Positions 1 through 11,255 of a DNA stretch of 64,000 nt are shown in pieces. The notes beneath the pieces were generated by a model that saw nothing but the letters and a program-made list of their open reading frames with translations, was not told the origin of the DNA and did not search any database. This DNA comes from Notamacropus eugenii (Eukaryota; Chordata; Mammalia; Diprotodontia; Macropodidae). The position numbers and the translations under genes were made by a program. Position 1 is the first letter of the stretch; each line of letters opens with the position of its first letter. The DNA is taken from contig NC_092872.1 in assembly GCF_028372415.1 (NCBI RefSeq), positions 512,740,224 to 512,804,223 on the forward strand, read 5' to 3'.

Positions 1-337
1 AAGCTCGTCTGTAGTAAGTGGGCAGCTCCTGACAGGTCAAAGGATTTAGCTGAAGCAGGTACTTCTCCTGCAGAATAGATTGTAACATGATAGTCAGTCA
101 TCTTCAAGGTGAAGGAATTGTGGGAACTGAGTGAACCACACTGACTCTGTCTTATGACTCAATTCTGGAGCTAGCTCCTTTTATTCAGTTGTGAGTCTAG
201 TCCAGTTTCTGTCTTGTAAGAAAACTGCATTCAGTTACGGAAATTGTGAGAAAACTTTATTGCATTGTTTGAAACTAACCCTACATGTCTGGAAAACTGG
301 ATTAGCTCTCCCTATTGCTAGAGACATTTAACTAAGG
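1..337. other. No recognisable feature
   Basis: Ordinary mixed-composition DNA with no repeat family, exon or RNA gene that I recognise. Confidence 0.4.
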
Positions 338-345
338 ACCTAGGC

Positions 346-520
346 CAGGGGTGGGGAACTTGTGGCCTCAAGGCCATTTGTGGCCCTCTAGGTCCTCAAG
401 TGCAGCCTTTTGACTCAGTCCAAGTTTTACAGAATAAATCCTTTTATTAAGGGGATAATAATCCCCTTGAGGACCTAGAGGGCCACATGTGGCCTCAAGG
501 TCACAGGTTACCTACCCCTA
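346..520. mobile_element. hAT-type hairpin MITE (deleted copy)
   Basis: Inverted ends CAGGGGTGGGGAAC and revcomp-like GTTACCTACCCCTA enclose a near-palindrome (left arm ggccctctaggtcctcaag, right arm cttgaggacctagaggg). It is flanked by an 8-bp duplication, ACCTAGGC (338-345) and ACCTAGGT (521-528), typical of hAT transposons. Part of the right arm is deleted relative to the copies at 33.5 and 37.1 kb. It may belong to the OposCharlie-like group. No transposase is present. Confidence 0.8.
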
Positions 521-528
521 ACCTAGGT

Positions 529-999
529 TATGATGACTAGAAACTCAGTCACATTCCAAGACTGATGCAAGTTTTCTTGCAATCATGCATCTCAAAAAAC
601 TCATATTTCTTATCTGAAAAAGGGTCCCATACTGGTTAATTACTGTTTCTTTGTTCCTTTAATTGAATATAGACCCTTGGGGGGGACACCTCTTTTTCTG
701 ATTTTAGGGAATTGCACCTGTTCACTCTCTCCTCCCAACTTGTAAAAACCCCTAATTTTCCTCCAATTATAAATCAGATTACTTAATTTTTCATCCAGGT
801 TTGTATCCTTGCATTTTCTTTTAATGTTTTCTTTAATGCATAAAAATCTGTCTCCCCCTGTATTTGGAGTCCAGTGCCAAGCTGAGGAGACCTAGGTTCA
901 ATTTGTTCTGCAAGTGGCATGCATTGCTTAATAAATCAATATCCATGGAAATTTGAACCTTTGTTTCCTCAGTTACTTCATCCTTCACTCACTACACAG
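529..999. other. No recognisable feature
   Basis: Unassigned sequence. A short stretch near 870-900 weakly resembles a SINE core, but it is too degenerate to call. Confidence 0.35.
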
Positions 1000-1130
1000 T
1001 ATTTGAAAACCTGTCATGTGGAAGAGACACTAGACTTATTTTGCTTAGCTCCAGAAAGCAGAACTAAGAATGATGGGGAGAAATTATTGAGAGGCAGATT
1101 TATGGTCATTTGTAAATGAAATCTTTCTAG
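1000..1130 (+). mobile_element. L3/CR1-type LINE 3' fragment
   Basis: Phrases like ctgtcatgtggaagagac and gcagaactaagaatgatggg match the 3' region of mammalian L3/CR1 elements. Short and degenerate. Confidence 0.45.
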
Positions 1131-1139
1131 AAGGCCACA

Positions 1140-1660
1140 AAGTAGTACAATAGCAAGAGTGTTAGAGTCAAGAACACTTGAGCTGGAATCCTGCCTCAGA
1201 CATTACTATTTATATAACCCTGGGCAAGTCACTTGGCCTCTTTGTGACTCATTTTCTTCATCTATAAAATGGGAATAGGGCAGGTAGGTGGTATAGTAGA
1301 TGGAGCACCAGGTTGAGAGTCAGGAAAACCTGAGCTTAAATCCAGCCTCAGGCAATATTTCTGTGTGACCCTTGGCAAGTGACTTAATCCTGTTTGCCTT
1401 CATTTCCTTCTCTGTAAAATGAGTTGGAGAAGAAAATGGCAAACCACTGTTTGCCAAGAAAACCAAAAATGAGTTCACAAAGAGTAGGACACTACTGAAA
1501 TGATTCAGCAACAACAAAATAGGAATCAAGATAACAAGAACTATACACTTACCTTACAGGTTTGTTGAGAGTATCAAATGAGTTAACTGCAAGCTTTGCA
1601 AACCTTGTGGCACTTACATAAATGCTAGCTAATCCTGTCAGCAGCAGCAGTATCATTATT
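1140..1660 (+). mobile_element. MIR-type CORE-SINE split by a MAR1 SINE
   Basis: The left half (1140-1276) holds the tRNA-like and core parts (ccctgggcaagtcacttgg, tctataaaatggg). The right half (1527-1660) holds the tail (caaatgagttaactgcaa, acataaatgctagc). The halves are separated by a younger SINE with a 9-bp target duplication. Confidence 0.75.
1277..1517 (+). mobile_element. MAR1-type marsupial SINE
   Basis: Head gggcaggtaggtggtatag, core ttctctgtaaaatgagttgg, tail cacaaagagtaggacact then acaacaaaat. Target duplications are AATGGGAAT (1268-1276) and AATAGGAAT (1518-1526), so it inserted into the surrounding MIR. The tail resembles RTE/BovB LINE 3' ends, which suggests RTE-driven mobilisation. 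Confidence 0.85.
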
Positions 1661-2185
1661 ATCATTAACAATTGGAAGCATCCAAAATTGGATTGAGCTA
1701 GCTTTGGAGACAGTGAACTCCCTATTTCTGTAGATCTTCAGAGACTGCTAATATTCAGAGAAGTGATGATGGTGTAGAAGGTATTCTCAGGTAGATATAA
1801 GGTTAGGTACCTCTGAGAGCCTTTCCAACAATGAGATTCAAAAAATATTAAGTGGTTTTTCCACATCTACAACTTCTCAGAGCAAACTGAGTTATTTACG
1901 AATCATGGGCAGCCCCTCCATAATGAAATATTTGGGTTTTTTAAGTTACTGATGATAATCTTGAAATCTGTTAAATCATTTGAACTGAAAAATTATAGGA
2001 ACTGTGACGTTGCTTCAGCTTCTTAGGGGCCTGGGCAATATCTTCAGAGGCTGCTGGAGTATCATTTACTTCTTCTGTATCCCATTAATTGATTATGTGG
2101 TGATGAACCATTACTGTAGCTGAAGATCAAAAAAAAAAAAAAAAGACAACAAAATGATCAGGCATGTGAATAAATAAAAATACTT
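1661..2185. other. No recognisable feature
   Basis: Unassigned sequence. It contains an A-run at about 2127-2144. Confidence 0.4.
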
Positions 2186-2196
2186 TCACAGATTTG

Positions 2197-2433
2197 GTTA
2201 TTGTTGTTGTCATTTTCAGTCGTGTCCAATTCTTTGTGACCCCATTTGGGGTTTTCTTGGCAAAGACACTAGAATGGTTTGTCATTTCCTTCTCCAGCTC
2301 ATTTTACAGATGAAGAAACTAAAGCAAACAGGGCTTAGTGACTTGTTTGGGGTCACACAGAAAGTAAGCCTCTGAGGCAAGATTTGAATTCAGATCTTCC
2401 TGCCTTGAATTCCTATACTTGATTCCTTGCCCC
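2197..2433 (-). mobile_element. MAR1-type marsupial SINE, antisense
   Basis: Reads gttgttgtcattttcagtcg then ccccatttggggttttcttg on the plus strand, the complement of the MAR1 tail. An exact 11-bp duplication TCACAGATTTG flanks it (2186-2196 and 2434-2444). Confidence 0.9.
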
Positions 2434-2589
2434 TCACAGATTTGAAGACAACTACAAACTCTAGGATGACCTTAGTTTATAACTGGAGAGAACACAACAG
2501 TTTTGGCACATACTTCCTAGTAAGTGGGAGACCTAGAGGTAACAAATGCTTACATTGGGAGGGGGGGAGTTCAGGAACCTTCCAAGGTT

Positions 2590-2765
2590 AGTTACTGCTG
2601 GAAATAGCACTAGATTTGAAATCAAGTCTTACCTCTCATACTTATTACCTAAGTAGCCTTGGGGAAGCCAGTTAGCCTCCCTTCTACTTCAGTTTCCTCA
2701 TCTGTAAAATGAGGAGATTGAACTAAATAATCTCTAAGGTCTCTTCTAGCTCTAAATCTTATAAA
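2590..2765 (+). mobile_element. MIR3-type CORE-SINE with L3-like tail
   Basis: Core tcagtttcctcatctgtaa followed by the L3-type tail ctctaaggtctcttctagct. Confidence 0.75.
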
Positions 2766-2844
2766 CCTACAATTCAACATTTTTTGGGTAGTAAATATAT
2801 TGAATATGTACAAAGTGAGGAATTCCTAAGGACAGGCCTGCTCA

Positions 2845-3330
2845 AAAATCTTCAGTGACTCCCTCACAACAAAGCTCCAATTCTTTGGTATGGCATTCAA
2901 AGCCCCTGCCAATGCCATTGCCTCTCCAACCTTATTTCATCCTTCTCATGTCTATGCATTCTCTGCCTCCTCAACATGTCTAGCCCTTTCATGACTTTGA
3001 CCCTTTGCTGTTGCTGTTCCCTTTGCCTACACTGTACTCCCTCCACATCTTGCCTACCCATCCATTAAAGTCCAACTCAAAGCCTTTTTTTATCTTGAAG
3101 TCTCTACTGATCATCAGCTCCCCAATTAGTAATGACCTTCCCCCTTGGACTTCACCTGACACTTTCTTACCTCTCTAATACACTTATCATGTAATGTTTT
3201 GTATTATAGTTATCTGCATGTGTGTCCTAGGTGTCTACTGAATTGCAAACTCCATGAAGACAACCATGATGCTTTATCTAAACTTCCTATTTCCCCTAGC
3301 GCCTAGAGCCCAAATTTGGGCAGAGTAAGC
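2845..3330 (+). mobile_element. L2 LINE 3' region, sense
   Basis: Remnant coding and 3' UTR phrases typical of L2: ggcattcaaagcccctgcc, tgctgttgctgttccctttg, aaagtccaactcaaagcc, gcaaactccatgaagac, cctagcgcctag. Confidence 0.7.
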
Positions 3331-3374
3331 AGTTACTACTTCTCTAATTAAAGGACAAAGATTTTGGCTTCCTT

Positions 3375-3510
3375 TTGTATATTGTTGTCCCCCTGCTAGA
3401 ATATAAGCTCCTTGAAGGGAGGGGCTATCTTTTTATTTGTATCCCCAGCATTTGGTACAGTGATTGGCACATAGCAGTTAATTAATATCTATTGACTAAA
3501 TGACTAAGTA
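3375..3510 (+). mobile_element. L2 LINE 3' end, sense
   Basis: atataagctccttgaaggga, tatccccagcatttggtaca and a tail ending atctattgactaaatgac. Confidence 0.7.
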
Positions 3511-5090
3511 CTACATGTTGGTTCAATTAATTAATATTGACCACTGGACGAATATTGTGAACTTTTTTGAGTTTCTGACTCAGTGGTTATTTGAGAGTGG
3601 ACGTAGGGATAATTCAGTTGCTGTAGTTATTTCCTCTTTTCTTTAAAATCCATTGACAAGAATCCAAAGCCATATTTCAGATGACAGATTTCCTGAGAAG
3701 CGTAGGGTTGTCTCTTTGGGAAATCTCCTTACAGTTAATGCTATGTATATACCTGTTGTAGGCTTTTAAACAGGGAGGTGTCATTTTATGATCATTTGCA
3801 CAATGTAAACAGTTGAGATAGTATTCACAAGAAGGGAGTAATTATGCCAGAGGGTGGAAAAACCCAACATCTCACTCTGTACCTAATCCCACACTGAATC
3901 TTGAATTTCACAAATACCACCTTGGGGACCCTATACTAGATAACTACCTACATCCTCCATTAAAACCTTACTCCTATGTTTCATCTTGGTGTAGAGGTGA
4001 GCCTTGATTATGACAGAGCAGGACAAAAGCTCTAGCAGGTCCTACTAACTTGGCAAATCTTCAGCTAGAGTCCCAGAGATAAACTAGGAGAGCCCACTGT
4101 CCAAAGACAAGTCTGTCTAAGCTTTGAGAAGCTTGTGTCTAAAAGATTAGATACTAGGTGATTATTTTGGAGGCCACAGCAACTCATGAAATCATTTGCT
4201 AAGGCATGAAGTCATTTCTTCTCTCTGGGATTGTATCCTCGTCTATAGAATGAACGAGCAGAACTACATGACTTTCAGTTTCCGTTCAGCTGCATATCCT
4301 CTGAAAAGGCATCATTCCATCCTTGCATCACTGGAAAGAGAACTGCATTGAAATGATGGCTCTTTCAAAGCCTCAGAACATGACCACGCAAGGAGAAGAT
4401 AATGCACTTTGTCTCTGGAATGGTACTGAGATCAACAGAAAGGCATATGGATTCAAATTAAATCATTAAGTTTCACCTACAATAAGGAAGTCTTCACTCT
4501 CTATTTGAGGATTAGGTTTTACAATCATTCATTTTTAATATGGTACACTTAAAATTCATTTGAAGCAGCTGTGGTATAGCAGTCTACTGTAGAATCTCAT
4601 TGGTGAATGTCTGCCTCTTCTAGCATATTCAACAAGGATACATGTGGCAGTACATGTGGCAGATTTTTCTCATTAAAAACTGTATAGATGCAAAAGTAGG
4701 TGAATGGGTAAATAGTTATTGATATATCTCAACTGTCTTCTGGGGGCATGAGCAGGTGACAAAACATTTAAATAAGGAATTATACTGGCAATTTGTATAA
4801 AGAATATTATCAGAGAAATGTATGACTGGAAAAAATGTACTGTTCATGTATTGGGAGTGAGGGAAAGCCAATAGAGATCCTCCATTTTTACTTGCAATGT
4901 GAAAAAAAATAGCAAGGGTCTATAACGCATTAGGTGGACCCACTGCGAGGGATTTATGAAAAAACATAGAGGAGAAAGTTGAGTGAAATGGGCAGGTTAT
5001 GATATGTACCGCTGGAGGGAGTAACTTCCCTCAACCGCAGTGGACCTCACAGGAATACCAGAAGTTCTGATGTGATGTGGAAACAAACAA
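3511..5090. other. No gene; mostly unassigned
   Basis: A very decayed MIR3-like patch lies at 4190-4300 (ttctctctgggattgtatcc). The rest is unassigned and shows no exon-like splice-bounded frame. Confidence 0.4.
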
Positions 5091-5094
5091 AAAC

Positions 5095-5270
5095 AAAAAC
5101 ATGAAATTGGAGTTAGGACACTTGGGCTCTAGATGCAGATGAGGTACTAACTAGCTGTGACTGTTGGTAGACCAATCTCCTCCCCTCCTTGGTCTTTTAT
5201 TTTCTCTTCTGCAAAGCAAGGAAAGAGGCCTAGATAATCCCAAGGGTCCCAGACAACTCAACATTTCATT
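5095..5270 (+). mobile_element. MIR3-type CORE-SINE, degenerate
   Basis: ttggagttaggacacttggg, actaactagctgtgactg and tail cccaagggtcccagac. Confidence 0.55.
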
Positions 5271-5790
5271 ACTCTATTGAGTAATAGTCTTCAGAACACC
5301 AATCTCAAGTGTTCTTAAGTTTGAAATACAAGTGTCAACAATGTAGCGTGAGTGTGGAAATAATGAGCCCAAATCACACACTCTATCATTCACATAGACA
5401 TCCTGTAAATATGTTCTTTTTGCCAATATTGAATAAAACAAGATATTTGCTTTCAGCCTTGAGTTATTGGGTCTGGAAGCAGAAAATGTCTCATCAAGTA
5501 TCAAGAGACAAAAAGGTGACACTCTACTGATTATACTCCAGACTTCAGAATCTACTTGAGTTGGATGTTGTCAGGGAAAGGATTCAAGGGTTAATGCTTT
5601 TTCCAGGTAAGGCAGAGGAGATAGCACAGTTATTTGGAACCAAAGCAGAAAATAGTGGGCATCTCCAAATCACAAGATTTAGAGTGCAAAGGACCCTCAA
5701 TATCATCTAGAACAGTTCTGGACTGAGGTCCAAACAGTGGAGCTATCCTTTCCTGGTTCCCCAAGCTGCTGGTACCTTCCCTTTGAAGTT
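5271..5790. other. No gene
   Basis: A short antisense MIR3 start is visible at about 5665-5715 (gtgcaaaggaccctcaatat). Open frames on both strands here overlap each other and have no codon or splice support. Confidence 0.4.
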
Positions 5791-5794
5791 ATTT

Positions 5795-6460
5795 CCCACC
5801 ACTGTATCCCCAAGAGATCATAAAAATGGGAAAGGATCCCACATATACAAAAATATTTATAGCAACACTCTTTGTGGTGGCCAAAATTGGAAATCAAGGG
5901 AATGTCCATCAATTGGGGAATGGCTGAATAAATTATGGTATATGAATGTAATGGAATACTATTGTGCTATAAGAAATGATGAACAGGAAGACTTCAGAGA
6001 GGCCTGGAAAGACTTATATGATCTGATGCTGAGAGAAACGAGCAGAGCCAGGAGAACTTTGTACACAGCAACAACCATGCAAGGATTTTTTCTGGTAGAC
6101 TTAGAACTTCATTGCAATGCAAGGACTTAAAAAATTCCCAATGGTCTTTTAAGGCAAAATGCCTTCCACATCCAGAGAAAGATCTATGGAATTCATTGCA
6201 GAATGCAGCAAATCATTTTCTTTTGTATTACATTTTGGTTTGTTATATGATTTCTCCCATTCATTTTAATTCTTCTATAAAACTTGACTATGGTGAAAAT
6301 GTATTTAATAGGAATGTAGGTGTAGAACCTATATAAAACTATATGCTATCTCAGGGAGGGAGGGGGGAAGAAAGAGGAGGGAGGGGGAAAAATCTAAATT
6401 ATATGGTAGTGACTGTAGAACACTGCAAATAAATAAAATAAAATAAAATAATTTTTAAAA
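5795..6460 (+). mobile_element. 5'-truncated L1 LINE, sense
   Basis: Encodes the C-terminal end of L1 ORF2 (residues such as SIGEWLNKLWY and MEYYCAIRNDE, from about 5840 to 6070). It continues into a marsupial L1 3' UTR and ends in an A-rich (AATAA)n tail at about 6428-6462. Frames are broken after 6130. No full-length ORF2. Confidence 0.85.
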
Positions 6461-6507
6461 AGGTTTTCCTACCTACTCTGAATATGTCTTAGTGGTAGAC
6501 AGTGTTT

Positions 6508-6722
6508 GGGGCAGTCAAGTGGAGCAGTGGATAGAGTGACAGGCCTGGAGCCAGGAAGAACTCTTCCTGAGTTCAAATCTGGTCTTAGATACTTCCTAGT
6601 TGTGTGACCCTGGGGAAGTCACTTAACTCTGTTGCCCCAGTTTCCTAATCTATAAAATGAAATGGAGACAAACCATTTTGCCAAGAAAATCCCAAATAGG
6701 GACCCAAAGGATGGGACAACTA
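6508..6722 (+). mobile_element. MAR1-type marsupial SINE
   Basis: ggggcagtcaagtggagcag head, ccctggggaagtcacttaac box, ttttgccaagaaaatcccaa. The 3' end is decayed (gggacccaaaggatgggaca). Confidence 0.85.
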
Positions 6723-6744
6723 CCTGTTGTTTATATTTTCTTTC

Positions 6745-6865
6745 CCAATTAAAACATCAGCTTCTTGGGGTCAGGGACTGTTTTCACTTTCTCTGCGCTG
6801 CTGATGCTTATCACAGTGCCTGTCAAATAGTCAGCTCTTAATAAACCCTTTTTGGTTGATTGGTT
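6745..6865 (+). mobile_element. L2 LINE 3' end, sense
   Basis: cagcttcttggggtcaggga, tatcacagtgcctgtcaaat and tail tttttggttgattgg. Confidence 0.65.
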
Positions 6866-7129
6866 AAAACTGGCTTAACCAATATCACAGAACTAATAAG
6901 TAGCAGAGCTAGGACAGGACTACATGTAGTGTCTTTGCCTCATTGAAGAGTAAAGGTTAATTGCTCTGAGTAATCCATTGGCATTTACTTTTGGGCCAAA
7001 CTATCTAGGATAATATTGATCCAAGATTGAAGCTACATAAGAACACAAACAAAAATGCAAATTCAAACTAATGCCTCATCCTGGGAAACCTGGAGACAAG
7101 CATGGTACTAACAGAGGAGTCCAACCATG

Positions 7130-7335
7130 ATACAATGGAAAAAAACCCTGACCCTAGGAGTCAACTTGGTTTAGTCTCAGGTCCAATATTTTCAGACTCT
7201 AACCATAGGCAGAATGTTTCTAATCTCTGGGTCTTAGTTTCTTTTCTATAAAATAAGGAAAATATTTGTACTACCTACCTCAAAGAGTTCTTCAGAGAAG
7301 AACAATTTGAAATTTGTGCTCATAAACCTTGAAGT
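7130..7335 (+). mobile_element. MIR-type CORE-SINE
   Basis: tctgggtcttagtttctttt, tataaaataaggaaaat, ctacctacctcaaagagttc. Decayed but in order. Confidence 0.6.
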
Positions 7336-7339
7336 ACCA

Positions 7340-8340
7340 TAGAAAAAAGAGACTATTATTTTCCTAAGCCATGGCATAGCAGAGCCAGGATCCTGAACCT
7401 GTGGTGGGCAAAGTGAAGGAGCAGTGACTTGGGGAGGTAGCTTTACCTCCTGGGACTAAAATAAAACATCTGAGGTTGTAGCCCCAATACAATGTTCACA
7501 GTGCCTATGGCTACCATGAATATGCCAACATAGTTCTGAATTGCAAGATATAACGGACTCTCCACATGGAAGACAGAACCAAAATACTCAAACATCAGAA
7601 AGCTGAATTCTAACACCAGAAAACTAAATCCATCATAGCAACAAAGAAATCTATACACAATAACAATGCAGGGGACACTACCATCCCCAAGTTTTCCCTC
7701 TATTAGGCTTCCCACAAATTACCTCTCATAGAAAATCACAAACAAGCTTCCTTAAACAAGGTTCCACTCATGCTAGTTGCTGCCTGCTCTCTCTTGCCCA
7801 GCTCTGACTGCTCTCACTCACTTCCCATTCCACCCCTTCCTACTCCACCTATTCAACAAATTCCTCCCACCACAGGCTCCATGTGCCTCAGACTTCCATG
7901 TGACCCAGGCAGGTCACATGGGCCTATTAATGGATGGGAAAGATCTTCCCATTTAAATTACCATTATAAAGGTTCAAATATCCATCATTAAACTCCATAA
8001 AACTCTAGCTCCAGCAGAGTTTCCTAACATGCACATAAAGTTAATTGCAAGTCATTTGCACACATGGAAAAAAGAAGGAAAACCATATGGAAAAAAGAGA
8101 AAACAAATTGGGAAATTGGGGAGAGAAAGATGCTGGAAACCTTAGCCAACAATTTAAGTTTGGCATTTACAAGACAGAGATTGAACAGCAAAGAGTAGCA
8201 CATTCAGAAATAATATGAGAAAAAGAAAGTAACACATTTTTTTGGTATTGTTTAAAGCTGCCTGAGGGAAACCTATCACTCTTTCAAAAATCTTTGGTCA
8301 TAGCATTATCACAATCCTGCACACTTTGGGGGAGGATACT
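7340..8340. other. No recognised gene; one hydrophobic open frame
   Basis: A 90-residue minus-strand frame (7443-7715) contains two hydrophobic stretches, roughly residues 18-50 and 57-83. I recognise no family, splice sites or upstream exon, so I do not call it a gene. The remainder is unassigned. Confidence 0.3.
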
Positions 8341-8349
8341 AAAGGCAAT

Positions 8350-8490
8350 TCAATTTTAACTCCCTGAGGGAAGGAAATTTGATCTTTATATCTCCAAGTT
8401 CCAAAAAGGTAGGAATTATCTGCTTTATTTATTCCTATCCCCAGCAGTTTGCTCAGTGCCTGGTACATAGGTAAAACATTCTATCTATCT
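8350..8490 (+). mobile_element. L2 LINE 3' end, sense
   Basis: actccctgagggaaggaaat and a second partial 3' end with tatccccagcagtttgctca and cctggtacataggt. Confidence 0.55.
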
Positions 8491-8605
8491 ATCATCTATA
8501 TTTCTATCTCTATCTTCTATCTGTTATTTATCTCTAATAGAATCTATATGTCAATCCATTCATCTATCCATTTATTTATCTACCTACCTACATACTTTCC
8601 TTCCT
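8478..8605. repeat. Degenerate (CTAT)n / (TCTA)n tract
   Basis: Interrupted ctatctatctatc and catctatccatttatttatc tetranucleotides over about 125 bp. Confidence 0.7.
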
Positions 8606-8644
8606 AGATATCTAACCAACACATAGACTTATAGATGGGGAGAA

Positions 8645-8878
8645 AGGATTGGTTCTGAACCTGTGATTTTAATGATATAGGGGACTCCCAGGTAAGGAAA
8701 TTCCCTGCACCAATACTCATTAAAAACATCTCTGCAAATTCAACTCTTAAAGAGTTATTTAGGGCACTTTAGGGTTAAGTGCCTTGCCCAAAGTCAGAGA
8801 GCCAGTACATGATAGAGACTAGATTCAAGCTCAGGTTTCAAGGTCAGCTCTCTATTGACCGAGTAAATGCTGCCACCC
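8645..8878 (-). mobile_element. Long marsupial CORE-SINE, antisense
   Basis: Contains gtgattttaatgatatag, ggaaattccctgcaccaata and then antisense core (gggttaagtgccttgcccaa). The same arrangement recurs at 22.0, 34.8, 36.4 and 45.8 kb (antisense) and at 26.4 and 46.4 kb (sense). Confidence 0.65.
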
Positions 8879-8929
8879 TTAGACTTCCTCAAAGGAGATA
8901 CTTAATAAATGTTTGTTGAATTGAGATGC

Positions 8930-9110
8930 AGTGTGGGCAAAGTAGAAATCTGGAGTCTAAGAGCATTGGGGTTCCAGTCCCAATTTTTTCTACTTTGTGA
9001 CATTAGGTAAGTCATTTAATTTTTCTCTACTTAAGTTTCCACATCTATAAAGTAAGGAGGTGGACCGTTTGCTTTCTAAGGCCCCTTCTAGCTCTAAATT
9101 CTTTGATGAG
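8930..9110 (+). mobile_element. MIR3-type CORE-SINE
   Basis: gtgacattaggtaagtcatt, ccacatctataaagtaagg and tail aaggccccttctagctctaa. Confidence 0.7.
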
Positions 9111-9329
9111 ATGAGTTATGGATTTCAAAAGAGCATCCAAAAGAAAACAACAGTCTTAGTGAATTCATCCTACGTGGGAATCTTTTATTTGACCTTTGCT
9201 TTCGGAGAGAATCATGACATCAAGTTCATGATCTAAGGACTTGCAAGTGAATTGGGGGCTGTGCAAAGTCACCAGTCTCACTTTCTCCTCTGGGTCCAGT
9301 GCCAAAATGTAGATAATTATGACTGGAAA

Positions 9330-9755
9330 TGGTTCCCATGTGAGAATCTATTGAACAAAATGAGGATGTTTCGCCTGGAGAGGAAAAAGCACACTGGGGA
9401 TATGGTATCTTTCTCCTCTGAGTCTTCTTGACAAGATATGTCTTCTAACATTCAAAGAGCTACTACCTGGAACAGGAATTGGATTTGTTATGCTTGGTTC
9501 CAGAGGTCAGAATAAGGAGAGATAGGTTGAAATGGCAACCAGGTTACTATAGGTTTGAGATAAGAAAAGACTGCTTAATAATTAGAACTATTCAGAAGTA
9601 GAAGGAACTACCTCAAGAAGCAAGGTGTGCCTTATCCCTGGAGATCAAGTCAAGACTAAATGGCCCCTTGTCACAAATAACAGATAGATTCTTTCCCAGA
9701 TATACCTTAGAATGATGAGATTCCTTTCAATCCCAAAATTCTTTTATTCTGTGGA
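9330..9755 (+). mobile_element. L3/CR1-type LINE 3' end, sense
   Basis: Parallels the L3/CR1 3' region: gcctggagaggaaaaagcac, gaggtcagaataaggaga, ttaataattagaactattca, gaaggaactacctcaagaa. Confidence 0.6.
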
Positions 9756-9759
9756 ATCC

Positions 9760-10375
9760 CTAGCTATTCTGTCTCAATAACAGGTAATTTCCCCCTCCCC
9801 CAGGCTACAAAATATTCTCAAGACACAGTCTGGGGAATTCTACCCCTCTCTGGGGAAGGCAAAGAGTCCAAATCTCAGTCGAAAGTTTTTTATGAAAGTG
9901 GAATTGAAGGCTTTGTGGTGATATAGCTAAGTAAGACTTATCCATTCAAAGCAACCCTGGTGTTGGAATAGTAAGGGAGTTGTAAACACAAAATCAGATG
10001 TAAGCGATGGTACCAGATCTGGGAAAACTGCCTATGTTGTGCTGGGTTGCATCCTTTGAACTCCAATGAACACTAAATTCATAGTTGAGAAAAAAAAATC
10101 CACCCACCATGAATCTGAACCACAATATTATTTTCCACATCTGTGGCAAACATTGGGGAATTGTCCATAAGCTACAATTAGCAAGCAAGCCTTTCTTCTC
10201 AGCAAATGAAATATCTTCTTGTTCCCTAATTAACAGGGCAACAGGGACAATTTCCTGACTACTTCTATGGTTACTTTATCACATCATCAGGCCCTCAGAT
10301 TTATAAGGATAAGAATGAGACATATATTTCTTTTTTTTCTTTTTATAATTATAAATTTGATCACTATTCATGAAA
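9760..10375. other. No recognisable feature
   Basis: Unassigned. Short open frames on the minus strand here lack any supporting signal. Confidence 0.4.
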
Positions 10376-10477
10376 AACAATGATGACAAGTAAAATCTTA
10401 TAAAAAAATTTTTAGAGAGATTAAGTAACTTGCCCTAGATCACACAAGCTCTGTGTGGTAGAGAAGGATTTTACCTC

Positions 10478-10590
10478 TTTCAGACTTAGTTTCCTCATCT
10501 GTAAGATGGCAATAATAGTAGTGTCTATTTCACAGGGTCTTTAGAGAATCAAATTAGATAATATACATAAAGAATTATAAAAATGCCAGC
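10478..10590 (+). mobile_element. MIR-type CORE-SINE 3' half
   Basis: gacttagtttcctcatctgt, aagatggcaataatag and caaattagataatatac. Its tail is shared with 12.27 kb (see findings). Confidence 0.65.
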
Positions 10591-10599
10591 TGTTTTTAT

Positions 10600-10880
10600 T
10601 CTGGTAATCTCACTTTTGTATCACTTGTATAAATCTTTTCATATATTACTGTTTCATATTTGCTATTTTAAGAGTACCATAATAATCTATTCTATTAATA
10701 TAGCACAATGTATTAAAACCATTCTCCAACTGATAGATGTACAAGTTTCCATTTTTTATTGTCAATACAAATAGAGCAACCATGAATATTTTTGTATAGA
10801 TAATTCCTTTTTCACATTTGTGATGTTTTTAGAATAAAATTCTAGCTACAAAATAATTGAATCTAAAGATACAACTAGGT
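10600..10880 (-). mobile_element. L1 LINE 3' part, antisense
   Basis: Plus strand reads gcacaatgtattaaaaccat, ctccaactgatagatgtac, gagcaaccatgaatatttt. This is the complement of the conserved L1 ORF2 C-terminal region. Confidence 0.7.
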
Positions 10881-11009
10881 TTATAACTTCTATTGCATAT
10901 TGCAATATTTGGGGGAGTAGAGAAGAAGAAAGTTGAGAGGAAAAGGACCAATCTGACTTCATCAGCATAGGGCGCTCTCCGTTGTGCTAAATCCCTCCAC
11001 TTAGGTAAA

Positions 11010-11255
11010 CTGGGATGATGATTAGAGAAGAGATCTTGGAGTCAGGAAAATCCAAGATCATATCCTGTCTCAGACACTTACTGGCTGTGTAACCTTGGGA
11101 AATTCACAACACCTCCTTACTTCAATTTCCCCATCTGTAAAATGGAGATAATAATAGCACCCACTGAGGTTTGTTATGAGACTCAAATGAGATAATATTT
11201 GTAAAATGCTTCTCAAACGCTAAACACCATGTAAATATTAAATGTTTTTGTTGGT
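11010..11255 (+). mobile_element. MIR-type CORE-SINE, nearly complete
   Basis: ttggagtcaggaaaatccaa, cagacacttactggctgtgt, tttccccatctgtaaaatgg, aaatgagataatatttgta. Confidence 0.85.

Noticed and set aside
5783-6130. 115-codon open frame
   Set aside because: It is the C-terminal end of L1 ORF2 plus 3' UTR, not a host gene.
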